From Pseudomonadota bacterium (lineage in GTDB: Bacteria > Pseudomonadota > Gammaproteobacteria > Burkholderiales > Burkholderiaceae_B), in NCBI GenBank assembly GCA_023387815.1, contig JAEWHK010000055.1:1-22176 (forward strand): a stretch of DNA of 22,176 nt. Direction: 5' to 3'. Below are positions 7,783 through 13,762 of this stretch, in pieces; position 1 is the stretch's first letter; every line of letters starts with the position of its first letter. A program made the position numbers and the translations under genes. The notes beneath the pieces are model-generated. The model was given only the letters and a program-made list of their open reading frames with translations. It made no database searches and was not told the DNA's origin.

Positions 7783-8005
7783 GCGGCGTGAGCCGTTCGG
7801 CGGTCCCCGCCTGTCAGGGGTCAGTCTGTATGGCTTTCAGACTGAAGTTAGGCAGGGAAGGATTAGACGGTGAGTGCCTTCTCATGAAAAACCCCGTCAG
7901 GCGGCGCGATTTTTTCCATAAAACCCGCTGGTACGCTTTGCTGTGTACTCGCTGGGGGACCTCCCTTAGGATCGGTGGCCGCCAACTAACATTTAAGGAA
8001 TTGCG
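7783..8005 (+). other. Hairpin-rich gap between terL and head-closure gene; candidate cos region
   Basis: I find no convincing gene here. Inverted repeats are CGGC/GCCG (7784-7795), GGCGG/CCGCC (7799-7811) and a perfect 8-bp pair TCAGTCTG 7821-7828 with CAGACTGA 7838-7845. CCGCCTG (7807-7813) can also pair with CAGGCGG (7898-7904). Near the right end, GGGGGACCTCCC (about 7954-7965) has partial rotational symmetry. A gap with symmetric elements beside TerL and an HNH gene is where a cos site could lie, but this is not demonstrated. Confidence 0.35.
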
Positions 8006-8335
8006 ATGGATATAGGAAAGCTGAAACACCGGATCACGATACAGAATATGCAATTCGTGAGCCAGGACCCGGTAACGGGCGAGGAAAAATACGATTGGGT
8101 AACAGTAGCACAGACCTGGGCGCAGATACAGGGTATCAGTGGTCGGGAGTTCCTGGCTGCCAGTGCTGAACAGGCCGGCACGACATGGAGAATCATCATG
8201 CGGTACATACCGGGCCTGAAATCATCCTACCGCATTCTGCTGGATGACCAGATATTCAATATTTCGGCCATTCTGCCAGACAACAATAAAACCATGATTA
8301 CTGTCATGGCTGAGAGTGGAGTAAATAATGGTTGA
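8006..8335 (+). CDS. Phage head closure / head-tail adaptor protein
   Basis: A 109-residue protein matching the SPP1 gp16/HK97-type head-closure family: start MDIGKLKHRITIQ, then VTVAQTWAQIQGISGREFLAA, the RIIMRYIPGLKSSYRILLDDQIFNI strand region and a C-terminal strand. It forms a ring under the connector to close the filled head and present a docking surface for a tail. In capsid-forming satellites this interface must fit the helper's tail. Shine-Dalgarno AAGGAATT lies before the ATG. It overlaps the connector gene by 8 nt. Confidence 0.88.
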   Translation: MDIGKLKHRITIQNMQFVSQDPVTGEEKYDWVTVAQTWAQIQGISGREFLAASAEQAGTTWRIIMRYIPGLKSSYRILLDDQIFNISAILPDNNKTMITVMAESGVNNG

Positions 8336-8603
8336 TGTAATCCAAGCAAAACAGCATCTGCGTGTCGATATTGATGATGACGATACGCTGATCCAGCACT
8401 ACATTGACGCGGCCACTGCTGCTGCCCTGGACTATCTGAACCTGGCTGCCATGCCAGTTCCGACACCGGCGCCCGTTACCGCGGCGATCCTGCTGGCAGT
8501 GGGCGATCTGTACGAGCACCGGGAGGGTAAGACAGACAGCCGCCTGATCGATAACCTGACGTACCTGCGCCTGCTTAATCCGTACCGGGCGATGGGTGTG
8601 TGA
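8328..8603 (+). CDS. Phage gp6-like head-tail connector protein
   Basis: A 91-residue, all-helical small protein starting MVDVIQAKQHLRVDIDDDDT and containing YIDAATAAALDYLN, PAPVTAAILLAVGDLYEHRE and a terminal NLTYLRLLNPYR. This matches HK97 gp6-type connectors, which bind the portal as a ring. In a normal siphophage the next genes would be tail completion, tail tube and tape measure; here there are none, so this is the last structural gene. The start overlaps the head-closure gene, and GGAG lies upstream within it. Confidence 0.88.
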   Translation: MVDVIQAKQHLRVDIDDDDTLIQHYIDAATAAALDYLNLAAMPVPTPAPVTAAILLAVGDLYEHREGKTDSRLIDNLTYLRLLNPYRAMGV

Positions 8604-8973
8604 CTTCCACCAATGGTGGATGTCAGATTTGAAATCGCACTTCCACCATTGGTTTAACTTCCGCGTTTCAAATGCCGAAGTTCGGACGTTCCCGAAAAGT
8701 CGGGAGTGTCCGTCCCCCATTGGTGGATGTACCTCCATCGGGGGATCATTCAAAACTGAATCATCTCATTTATCTGAATGCAATCTGGTTTTGCTCAAGA
8801 ATGAGCGAAAGTTATCAATGGGTTACGGTTGTCCTCAATTTGAGGAATACCCGTGTTTGAACTGCGCCCCTTTTGGATTTGAAATCCAGAGGTTTCACAA
8901 ATGGTGGTTTACCCCAGTAACATAATGTCATATTTGCCGGATATGATGGGCACTCATTTAACAAGGAGGATGT
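8604..8973 (+). ncRNA. Multi-hairpin non-coding block, possible structured RNA
   Basis: This 370-bp stretch has no credible gene but many short inverted repeats. They are CCACCAATGGTGG (8607-8619), GATTTGAAATC (8626-8636), AACTTC/GAAGTT enclosing a 5-bp inner stem (8656-8682), a 13-bp stem with loop AAAG (8683-8712), CCCCC/GGGGG with inner GGTGG/CCTCC (8714-8744), ATTCA/TGAAT (8748-8761), GCTCA/TGAGC (8793-8806), TCCTCAATTTGAGGA (8832-8846) and GGATTTGAAATCC (8875-8887). Three of them abut with 0-1 nt between. CCAATGGTGG-like words occur four times in both orientations. It could be a structured RNA, a 3' UTR or a protein-binding array. Confidence 0.45.
8683..8712 (+). terminator. 13-bp stem-loop downstream of the structural operon
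   Basis: CGGACGTTCCCGA (8683-8695) pairs along its whole length with TCGGGAGTGTCCG (8700-8712), including two G-T pairs, around loop AAAG. There is no T run after it, so it is either a Rho-type or processing structure or part of the larger structured block rather than a simple terminator. Confidence 0.35.
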
Positions 8974-9189
8974 ATGTCTAGGAAAATTATTCAAATATCT
9001 ACGGTTGCACCGGGAGATGGTGGTGGAAATTTTGTCATTTTTGCTTTAGCGAGCGATGGCACAATATGGAAGAAAATTGAGACAAGAGGCGATGTTGCTA
9101 CTAAGCCCTGGGCAGAAGTCGATGGTATTCCTGACGCAATGTCTGACGACGATTTCGATGAAATGATAAATAATCCCATTAATCGCTGA
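8974..9189 (+). CDS. Small cargo protein of unknown function at the satellite's right end
   Basis: A 71-residue protein behind a very strong Shine-Dalgarno (AAGGAGG at 8961-8967, 6 nt before the ATG), so probably well translated. Sequence pattern: IIQIS near the start, FVIFALASDGTIWKK in the middle, then PWAEVDGIPD and an acidic tail. The ALxSDGTIW...WxEVxxIP pattern is like a single beta-propeller or tectonin-style repeat seen in small hypothetical proteins; I do not recognise a named family. It is separated from the head operon by the 370-bp structured block and is the last gene before the tRNA, a position where PICIs often carry accessory (including anti-phage) genes. Function is unknown. 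Confidence 0.65.
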   Translation: MSRKIIQISTVAPGDGGGNFVIFALASDGTIWKKIETRGDVATKPWAEVDGIPDAMSDDDFDEMINNPINR

Positions 9190-9203
9190 TCTGTGGTTTT
9201 TCG

Positions 9204-9250
9204 TTTACGGTTCGGTAAATATTTTCCAACCGTATAACGGACCGTATAAC
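9204..9250 (+). repeat. Direct repeats near the tRNA junction; possible recombinase arm sites
   Basis: CCGTATAAC occurs twice, at 9230-9238 and 9242-9250, with a 12-bp period. Just upstream, TTTAC (9204-9208) and GTAAA (9215-9219) form an inverted pair. They lie 60-105 bp inside the element end defined by the tRNA, the usual distance for integrase arm-type or excisionase sites. This is inference from position. Confidence 0.4.
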
Positions 9251-9310
9251 TAGTAAAATAGGGCAATCGGGGAATAAACTGGAAATCAGCGTAAGTGCTT
9301 GATTTTATTG

Positions 9311-9395
9311 TGGTGCCCGGGGCCGGAATCGAACCGGCACGCCTTGCGGCGGGGGATTTTGAGTCCCCTGCGTCTACCAATTTCACCACCCGGGC
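9311..9395 (-). tRNA. tRNA-Leu (anticodon CAA), presumed attachment site
   Basis: An 85-nt class II tRNA on the minus strand. The acceptor stem pairs 9389-9395 with 9315-9321 (GCCCGGG). The anticodon stem is GGGGA/TCCCC with loop CTCAAAA, giving anticodon CAA. A long variable arm (CGCCGCAAGGCG) and the T arm GGTTCGATTCC are present, and the 3' CCA is encoded (9311-9313). Its 3' end faces the satellite, the usual polarity for integration into tRNA genes, where the att core replaces the 3' part of the gene. The core boundary cannot be set without the other att site. Confidence 0.95.
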
Positions 9396-9427
9396 TAGGT
9401 ATGGAGGGTATTGCAGATAAGAGCGGA

Positions 9428-9433
9428 ATTATA
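9428..9433 (-). promoter_or_regulatory. -10 box of the tRNA-Leu gene
   Basis: On the minus strand this reads TATAAT, 32 bp before the tRNA 5' end, which gives a leader of about 25 nt. The -35 region is poor. Confidence 0.5.
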
Positions 9434-9514
9434 CCGATATTCCCAAACCTGCGCCATTCGCACTCCCGCGCTGTCAAAAAATCCTCTTTTCTCACTCCAA
9501 TTCCCACATTCCCC

Positions 9515-9544
9515 CTTGAAAACCCTGCCGGCGTCCCCACTAAT
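9515..9544 (+). promoter_or_regulatory. Sigma-32 (RpoH) heat-shock promoter of htpG
   Basis: CTTGAAA (9515-9521), a 13-nt spacer and CCCCACTAAT (9535-9544) closely match the proteobacterial RpoH consensus CTTGAAA-N13-CCCCATnT. It predicts transcription starting near 9550 and a leader of about 80 nt. The leader has an 8-bp inverted repeat GGGCAAAA (9556-9563) / TTTTGCCC (9582-9589). Confidence 0.8.
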
Positions 9545-9631
9545 ACCGGATAAGTGGGCAAAATTGCGCAAAAATTGGCTGTTTTGCCCCATTTTTCACC
9601 ATTTTCCAATCAAATTTACCGAAAAATCACT

Positions 9632-11545
9632 ATGAGTCAGTCCGATACTACCGTGAAGAAAGCCGAGGAGACCCTGGGTTTCCAGACAGAAGTGAAGCAG
9701 CTTCTGCATTTGATGATTCATTCCCTGTACAGCAATAAAGAGATTTTCCTGCGCGAGCTGGTGTCCAATGCGTCGGATGCCTGCGATAAGCTGCGTTTTG
9801 AGGCAATCGATAAGCCCGAGCTGCTGGAAGGGGGCGCTGACCTGGAAATTCGTGTGAGTTTCGACAAGGAAGCGCGCACCATCACCATTTCCGACAACGG
9901 TATCGGTTTGACCAAGTCCGAGGCAGTGGCCAATCTGGGTACGATTGCCCGTTCCGGCACCAAGGAGTTCTTTTCTCAGCTGTCTGGCGACAAGCAGAAG
10001 GACGCCCAGCTTATCGGTCAGTTCGGGGTGGGTTTCTATTCTTCCTTTATTGTTGCAGACAAGGTCACGGTGGTCAGCCGTCGTGCCGGCGAGCCTGCCG
10101 ATCAGGCGGTGTTCTGGGAGTCAGAAGGACAGGGCGAGTTTACGGTTGCCGATACAGAGAAAGCCGAGCGCGGCACGCAGGTCACGCTGCATCTGCGTCC
10201 AGAGGACGATGAGTTTCTGAACGGCTGGAAGCTGCGCGAGGTGCTGCGTCGCTATTCCGATCACATCTCGTTGCCTGTGCTGATGCAGAAAGAGGAATAC
10301 GATTCCGAGAAGGGTGAGCAGGTCAAGAAAGATGAATGGGAAACCATCAACCAGGCCAGCGCACTGTGGACGCGTGCCAAGAATGAAATCACAGATGAAC
10401 AGTACACCGAGTTCTACAAACATGTAAGCCACGATTTTGAAGAGCCACTGGCCTGGACTCACAATCGTGTTGAAGGCCGCAGCGAATATACACAATTGTT
10501 ATATCTGCCAAAACACGCGCCATTTGATCTTTACGATCGTGATGCACGTCGTGGCGTGAAGCTGTATGTCAAACGTGTTTTCATTATGGATGACGCCGAG
10601 CAGCTGCTGCCATCCTATCTGCGCTTTGTGCGCGGTGTTATTGATTCTGCCGACCTGCCGCTGAATGTGTCACGTGAAATTCTGCAGGAAAGCCGTGATG
10701 TGAAGGCTATCCGGGAAGGTTCTACCAAGCGTATTCTGAGTCTGCTTGAGGATCTGGCAGAAAATCGCCCAGAGGATTACGCGGGTTTCTGGACGGAATT
10801 TGGTCAGGTAATCAAGGAAGGTACGGGCGAGGATCCAACCAATCAGGAGCGCATTGCCAAGCTGCTGCGTTTTGCTTCCACGCATAATGACGATGCGATC
10901 CAGAATGTAACATTGACCGACTATGTTTCACGAATGAAAGAAGGGCAGGAAGCCATTTTTTACGTGACGGCCGATACGTTTGCTGCTGCCAAGAACAGTC
11001 CGCATCTGGAAATCTTCCGCAAGAAAGGCATCGAGGTATTGCTGCTGTCTGACCGTGTGGATGAGTGGATGCTGTCTCACTTCCGTCAGTTCGATGGCAA
11101 GTCGTTTGTGTCTGTGGCCAAAGGTGGTCTGGATCTGGACAAGCTCACAGACGAAGCCGAGAAAAAACATCAGGAAGAAGTGGCCGAGTCCTTCAAGCCG
11201 CTGCTGGAGCGTCTGAAAGCGTCTCTGGGTGATGCGGTCAAGGAAGTGCAGGTCACGAACCGTCTGGTGGATTCTCCCGCTTGCGTGGTTGTGGGTCAGC
11301 ACGATGTGAGCCCGCACCTGCTGCGTCTGTTGAAGGCTGCAGGTCAGGAAACGCCCGATATCAAACCGGTTCTGGAGATCAATCCAGAGCACGCGCTGAT
11401 TGAAAAAATCAAGGGCACGGAAGGCGAAGCGTTCGATGATTGGGCACATGTCCTGCTGGATCAAGCCATGCTTGCCGAAGGCGCGCAGATTGCCGATCCC
11501 GCAGCCTATGTCAAACGTCTTAACGGACTGTTGCTGAAGGCCTGA
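9632..11545 (+). CDS. htpG: Chaperone HtpG (bacterial Hsp90)
   Basis: A 637-residue Hsp90, the usual bacterial length. The N-terminal GHKL ATPase domain has FLRELVSNASDACDKLRFEA, the DNGIGL box and GQFGVGFYSSF. The middle domain has DLPLNVSREILQESRDVKAI and the C-terminal dimerisation domain ends the protein. It refolds and remodels client proteins in the cytoplasm with DnaK. I chose the ATG at 9632 (MSQSDTT), which gives the conserved N terminus; an in-frame ATG at 9554 would add 26 unrelated residues lying within the leader. The ribosome site is weak. A sigma-32 promoter precedes it and a large hairpin follows. Confidence 0.97.
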   Translation: MSQSDTTVKKAEETLGFQTEVKQLLHLMIHSLYSNKEIFLRELVSNASDACDKLRFEAIDKPELLEGGADLEIRVSFDKEARTITISDNGIGLTKSEAVANLGTIARSGTKEFFSQLSGDKQKDAQLIGQFGVGFYSSFIVADKVTVVSRRAGEPADQAVFWESEGQGEFTVADTEKAERGTQVTLHLRPEDDEFLNGWKLREVLRRYSDHISLPVLMQKEEYDSEKGEQVKKDEWETINQASALWTRAKNEITDEQYTEFYKHVSHDFEEPLAWTHNRVEGRSEYTQLLYLPKHAPFDLYDRDARRGVKLYVKRVFIMDDAEQLLPSYLRFVRGVIDSADLPLNVSREILQESRDVKAIREGSTKRILSLLEDLAENRPEDYAGFWTEFGQVIKEGTGEDPTNQERIAKLLRFASTHNDDAIQNVTLTDYVSRMKEGQEAIFYVTADTFAAAKNSPHLEIFRKKGIEVLLLSDRVDEWMLSHFRQFDGKSFVSVAKGGLDLDKLTDEAEKKHQEEVAESFKPLLERLKASLGDAVKEVQVTNRLVDSPACVVVGQHDVSPHLLRLLKAAGQETPDIKPVLEINPEHALIEKIKGTEGEAFDDWAHVLLDQAMLAEGAQIADPAAYVKRLNGLLLKA

Positions 11546-11555
11546 TTGCTTAAGT

Positions 11556-11609
11556 AATCACAAATGAAAAACGGCACGCTGATTCTGGTTGGCGTGCCAT
11601 TTTCATTTG
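11556..11609 (+). terminator. htpG terminator hairpin, copy 1 of a duplicated element
   Basis: GGCACGC (11573-11579) pairs with GCGTGCC (11592-11598). The stem extends through an imperfect A/T part to CAAATG/CATTTG, giving nearly 19 bp. The first 43 nt (11556-11598) recur at 12837-12878 with one base deleted. Confidence 0.75.
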
Positions 11610-11972
11610 TCGCTCACCAGTGCGAGTTTCCACTCCACCGTTTACAACGGAATCAAGCATGATGCGCCAGGAGTGATCTTGTCTTTGCGCACTCTGCTGC
11701 CAGGTTATTCTTTGCGCCGGATCCATTTCTTTCTCATCACATCACTGCATGAACAGACAGAATCCAAATAGGTCATAAAACCATACTATTGACATAATTC
11801 GAATGGTCAGCTATTCTCCGAACAATAATTAGAAGTGAATCCAATGGGGACAGCGCGCGCTTCGAAGTCTTTGAAAATCGAAGAAGGGGATCGCGAGTTT
11901 TTGATTTTTTGTCCACGCTTCCCCTTTGAATCCCAATCGTTCTTTCACTCAAATTCGGAGACCATAGACAAA
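11610..11972 (+). promoter_or_regulatory. Non-coding stretch with a strong sigma-70 promoter for the hydrolase gene
   Basis: From 11610 to about 11785 I see no gene. TTGACA (11789-11794), a 17-nt spacer and TATTCT (11812-11817) form a near-consensus sigma-70 promoter. Transcription from about 11824 would give a leader of about 150 nt before the chosen start at 11973. The leader is open in the hydrolase frame from an ATG at 11835, but the extra 46 residues are not signal-like and probably untranslated. Confidence 0.65.
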
Positions 11973-12821
11973 ATGAACGCAAAGATTCTATCAGCTGTGT
12001 TTTTTACGGGTGTTGTTGCAATGGCAAACATTGGCGCTGTCCATGCGCAGGAGCCCGAGCTTAAGTCGGCGCAAAATGGGGACGCGACGATCAGCTATCG
12101 TGCGCAGGGAAAAGGGCCGTTAGTTGTTCTGATTGCCTCTACCGGACGCGGTACGGAAGAGTTTGGGGAACTGGCGGAAAGGCTGGCGCAACGAGGTTAT
12201 CGAGTGTTGCGTCCGGAACCGCGGGGAATTGGGAAAAGCCAGGGTCCAATGGAGGGCGTTTCTTTTCATGATTTTGCTAAAGATTTTTCGGCTGTCATCA
12301 AAAATGAAGGGGATAAGGCCGTTCTGGTTGGGCACGCATACGGTAACTGGATTGCACGCACCATCGCTTCGGATCGCCCGGAACTGGCGCGCGGCGTGGT
12401 GCTTCTTGCTGCCGGCGCCAAGTCCTGGCCGAAGGAGCTGAGCGATGCGATCACGATGATCAATAACCCTACGTCTACGCGGGAGCAGCGTCTTGAGGGA
12501 TTGAAGCTGGCTTTCTTTGCGGAGGGCAATGATCCAACTGCGTGGCTTGAAGGCTGGCACGAAGATGTGACCAAAAGCCAGCGTGCCGCACGGAAACTCA
12601 CGAACCGTGATGACTGGTGGGCGGGTGGCAGTGCACCTATACTTGATTTGCAAGCGGGTGCCGACCCTTTCCGTCCGGCTGAATCACGCGATGAGGTTAA
12701 ACAGGAGTTCGGTGACCGTGTCACTGTCACGGTGATCGATGGCGCCAGTCATGCGTTGCCGGCAGAAAAGCCTGTAGAAACGGCAAATGCCATTGCAGAC
12801 TGGGCTGATACCCTTAAATAA
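11973..12821 (+). CDS. Secreted alpha/beta-hydrolase-fold protein lacking the nucleophile serine
   Basis: A 282-residue protein from the ATG at 11973, which yields a clear signal peptide (basic N terminus, hydrophobic core, cleavage likely after VHA, residue 25). GGAG lies 12 nt upstream, slightly far. The fold is visible: PLVVLIAS, YRVLRPEPRGIGKSQG, AVLVGHAYGNWIAR, the acid region DLQAGADPF (Asp231) and GASHALPAEKP (His260). The nucleophile elbow reads G-H-A-Y-G: alanine replaces the usual serine at residue 122, so standard hydrolysis is doubtful. From memory a subset of proteobacterial relatives shares GHA[FY]GN, so this may be a conserved non-classical branch. It is flanked by duplicated terminators, has its own promoter, and looks like an insertion between htpG and ampD. 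Confidence 0.8.
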   Translation: MNAKILSAVFFTGVVAMANIGAVHAQEPELKSAQNGDATISYRAQGKGPLVVLIASTGRGTEEFGELAERLAQRGYRVLRPEPRGIGKSQGPMEGVSFHDFAKDFSAVIKNEGDKAVLVGHAYGNWIARTIASDRPELARGVVLLAAGAKSWPKELSDAITMINNPTSTREQRLEGLKLAFFAEGNDPTAWLEGWHEDVTKSQRAARKLTNRDDWWAGGSAPILDLQAGADPFRPAESRDEVKQEFGDRVTVTVIDGASHALPAEKPVETANAIADWADTLK

Positions 12822-12836
12822 CCGTTACCCTGAAGA

Positions 12837-12885
12837 AATCACAAATGAAAAACGGCACGCTGATTTGGTTGGCGTGCCGTTTTTC
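12837..12885 (+). terminator. Bidirectional terminator between hydrolase gene and ampD, copy 2
   Basis: AAAAACGGCACGC (12848-12860) pairs perfectly with GCGTGCCGTTTTT (12872-12884) as a 13-bp stem with T runs suited to both strands. It serves the plus-strand hydrolase gene and the converging minus-strand ampD. It is nearly identical to 11556-11598. Confidence 0.85.
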
Positions 12886-12887
12886 TA

Positions 12888-13499
12888 TCAAACCGGAACA
12901 AGTCGTCGACTTGCAATGCCCGGTGGCATTTCGCGCCACGTCCAGCCGGTCAGCCTCTGATACCAATGCCAGTCGAAATACGGCCCCGGATCGGTTTTGC
13001 GTTTGGGGGCGATGTGTTCATGTCCGCGCACGGCATTCAGCGTGTATCGGCTTCTTAATACCGTTGTGAGCGCCGCCAGCTGCAGGTATTGTTCGTCGGT
13101 GAAAGGTTGGAAGTCCGTACCTTCCATTTCTATGCCAATTGAAAAGTCATTGCATCGATCACGTCCGTTATGACGCGAAACACCGGCGTGCCAGGCGCGT
13201 TTGTGCGTGCTCACAAACTGGATAATGCGTCCGCTGCGACGAATGAAGAAATGCGCGGAGACGCGCAGGTCGGCGATTTGTGCGAAAAACGGATGTTCTT
13301 CGGCCCGCAGAGTATTGGTAAAGAGTTGTTCCACATAGCGTTTGCCAAACTGGTTGGGTGGCAGGCTGATGTTGTGGATGACCAGAAGTGAGATGTTTTC
13401 TAGCGGTGGGCGGCGATCCTGATTGGGCGATTTCACATGTCGAACCGCGGGGTGAGGGCAAAGCCAGCCGTGTCTGTCAAGTTTCAAGTCTTCTGTCAT
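12888..13499 (-). CDS. ampD: 1,6-anhydro-N-acetylmuramyl-L-alanine amidase AmpD
   Basis: A 203-residue cytoplasmic zinc amidase of the amidase_2 family that cleaves peptide from anhydromuropeptides in cell-wall recycling; its loss derepresses AmpC beta-lactamase where AmpR is present. Zinc ligands are His42 (LLVIHNISLPP), His160 (RGHEHIAP) and Asp170 (KRKTDPGP), with Glu124 (GIEMEG) and Lys168 as catalytic candidates. SAHFFIRRSGRIIQFV is also typical. The ATG at 13499 matches the family N terminus; an upstream in-frame ATG at 13607 lies inside the preceding gene. It is the last gene of the minus-strand operon, 8 nt after the PP0621-type gene. Confidence 0.94.
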   Translation of the reverse strand: MTEDLKLDRHGWLCPHPAVRHVKSPNQDRRPPLENISLLVIHNISLPPNQFGKRYVEQLFTNTLRAEEHPFFAQIADLRVSAHFFIRRSGRIIQFVSTHKRAWHAGVSRHNGRDRCNDFSIGIEMEGTDFQPFTDEQYLQLAALTTVLRSRYTLNAVRGHEHIAPKRKTDPGPYFDWHWYQRLTGWTWREMPPGIASRRLVPV

Positions 13500-13507
13500 A
13501 GGCAAAC

Positions 13508-13762
13508 CTATTTCACGCCAAATCTGGCATGTTCTTCGCTGCACCATGGCTTGCCATCCCGCATAATGGCTTCCGAGGCGGGCAGATATACCCCGCAACT
13601 GGCGCATTGCACCATGTTTTCCTCGATACGCCCTGGCGCGGGGCTGGCGCGATTTGCCTGTGCAGCAGCGTTGTTACTCAAATTACGAATGAAAAGTCTA
13701 AGGAAGTGACGGAGCACCAGGTACAGGACACAAAGAAAAACGATGGTGATGATGAACCGCAT
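13508..13762 (-). CDS. PP0621-type small membrane-anchored zinc-ribbon-like protein
   Basis: An 84-residue protein with one N-terminal membrane helix (IITIVFLCVLYLVLRHFLRL), a short linker, and a C-terminal motif MVQCASCGVYLPASEAI ending in WCSEEHARFG. The Cys pairs (CASC and a later WCSEEH) suggest a small metal-binding knuckle. This matches the PP0621 family commonly found beside ampD in beta- and gammaproteobacteria; the function is unknown. Its start overlaps the upstream stop as TAATG, so it is translationally coupled to the cytochrome-assembly-like gene. Confidence 0.8.
   Translation of the reverse strand: MRFIITIVFLCVLYLVLRHFLRLFIRNLSNNAAAQANRASPAPGRIEENMVQCASCGVYLPASEAIMRDGKPWCSEEHARFGVK

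Larger units (their letters stand above)
1..9310 (+). mobile_element. Capsid-forming PICI-like phage satellite, left end outside window
   Basis: The genes in order are AlpA-type regulator, zinc-finger primase-like protein, AAA+ Rep, small protein, HK97-type capsid, protease, portal, HNH, TerS, TerL, head closure, connector and one small cargo ORF, all on the plus strand. The last gene is followed by the 3' end of tRNA-Leu(CAA), a classic tyrosine-integrase target. Tail, lysis and host-takeover genes, which in a full HK97-like prophage would follow the connector, are absent. Known capsid-forming PICIs have this content: replication module plus head and packaging module, with tails supplied by a helper. 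The integrase and the other att site must lie left of position 1. The alternative, a decayed prophage whose tail genes sit left of alpA, cannot be excluded, but every visible gene is intact. Confidence 0.8.

Noticed and set aside
7779..8015. 78-residue plus-strand ORF in the terL gap
   Set aside because: No ribosome site, basic and cysteine-poor composition without domain pattern, and it overlaps the hairpins and the head-closure start. A weak sense of familiarity of its C-terminal part could reflect conserved DNA rather than protein.
8652..8658. GTTTAAC resembling an integron attC R'' box
   Set aside because: No matching GTTRRRY partner at suitable distance and no integron cassette structure.
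8596..8925. 109-residue plus-strand ORF over the hairpin block
   Set aside because: Tryptophan/histidine-rich translation is produced by the repeated palindromes; it has no good ribosome site and starts inside the connector gene.
8991..9389. 132-residue minus-strand ORF through the tRNA
   Set aside because: Its N-terminal third is a translation of tRNA-Leu, a common artefact.
10928..11464. 178-residue minus-strand ORF antisense to htpG
   Set aside because: Shadow frame; htpG is certain and uninterrupted.
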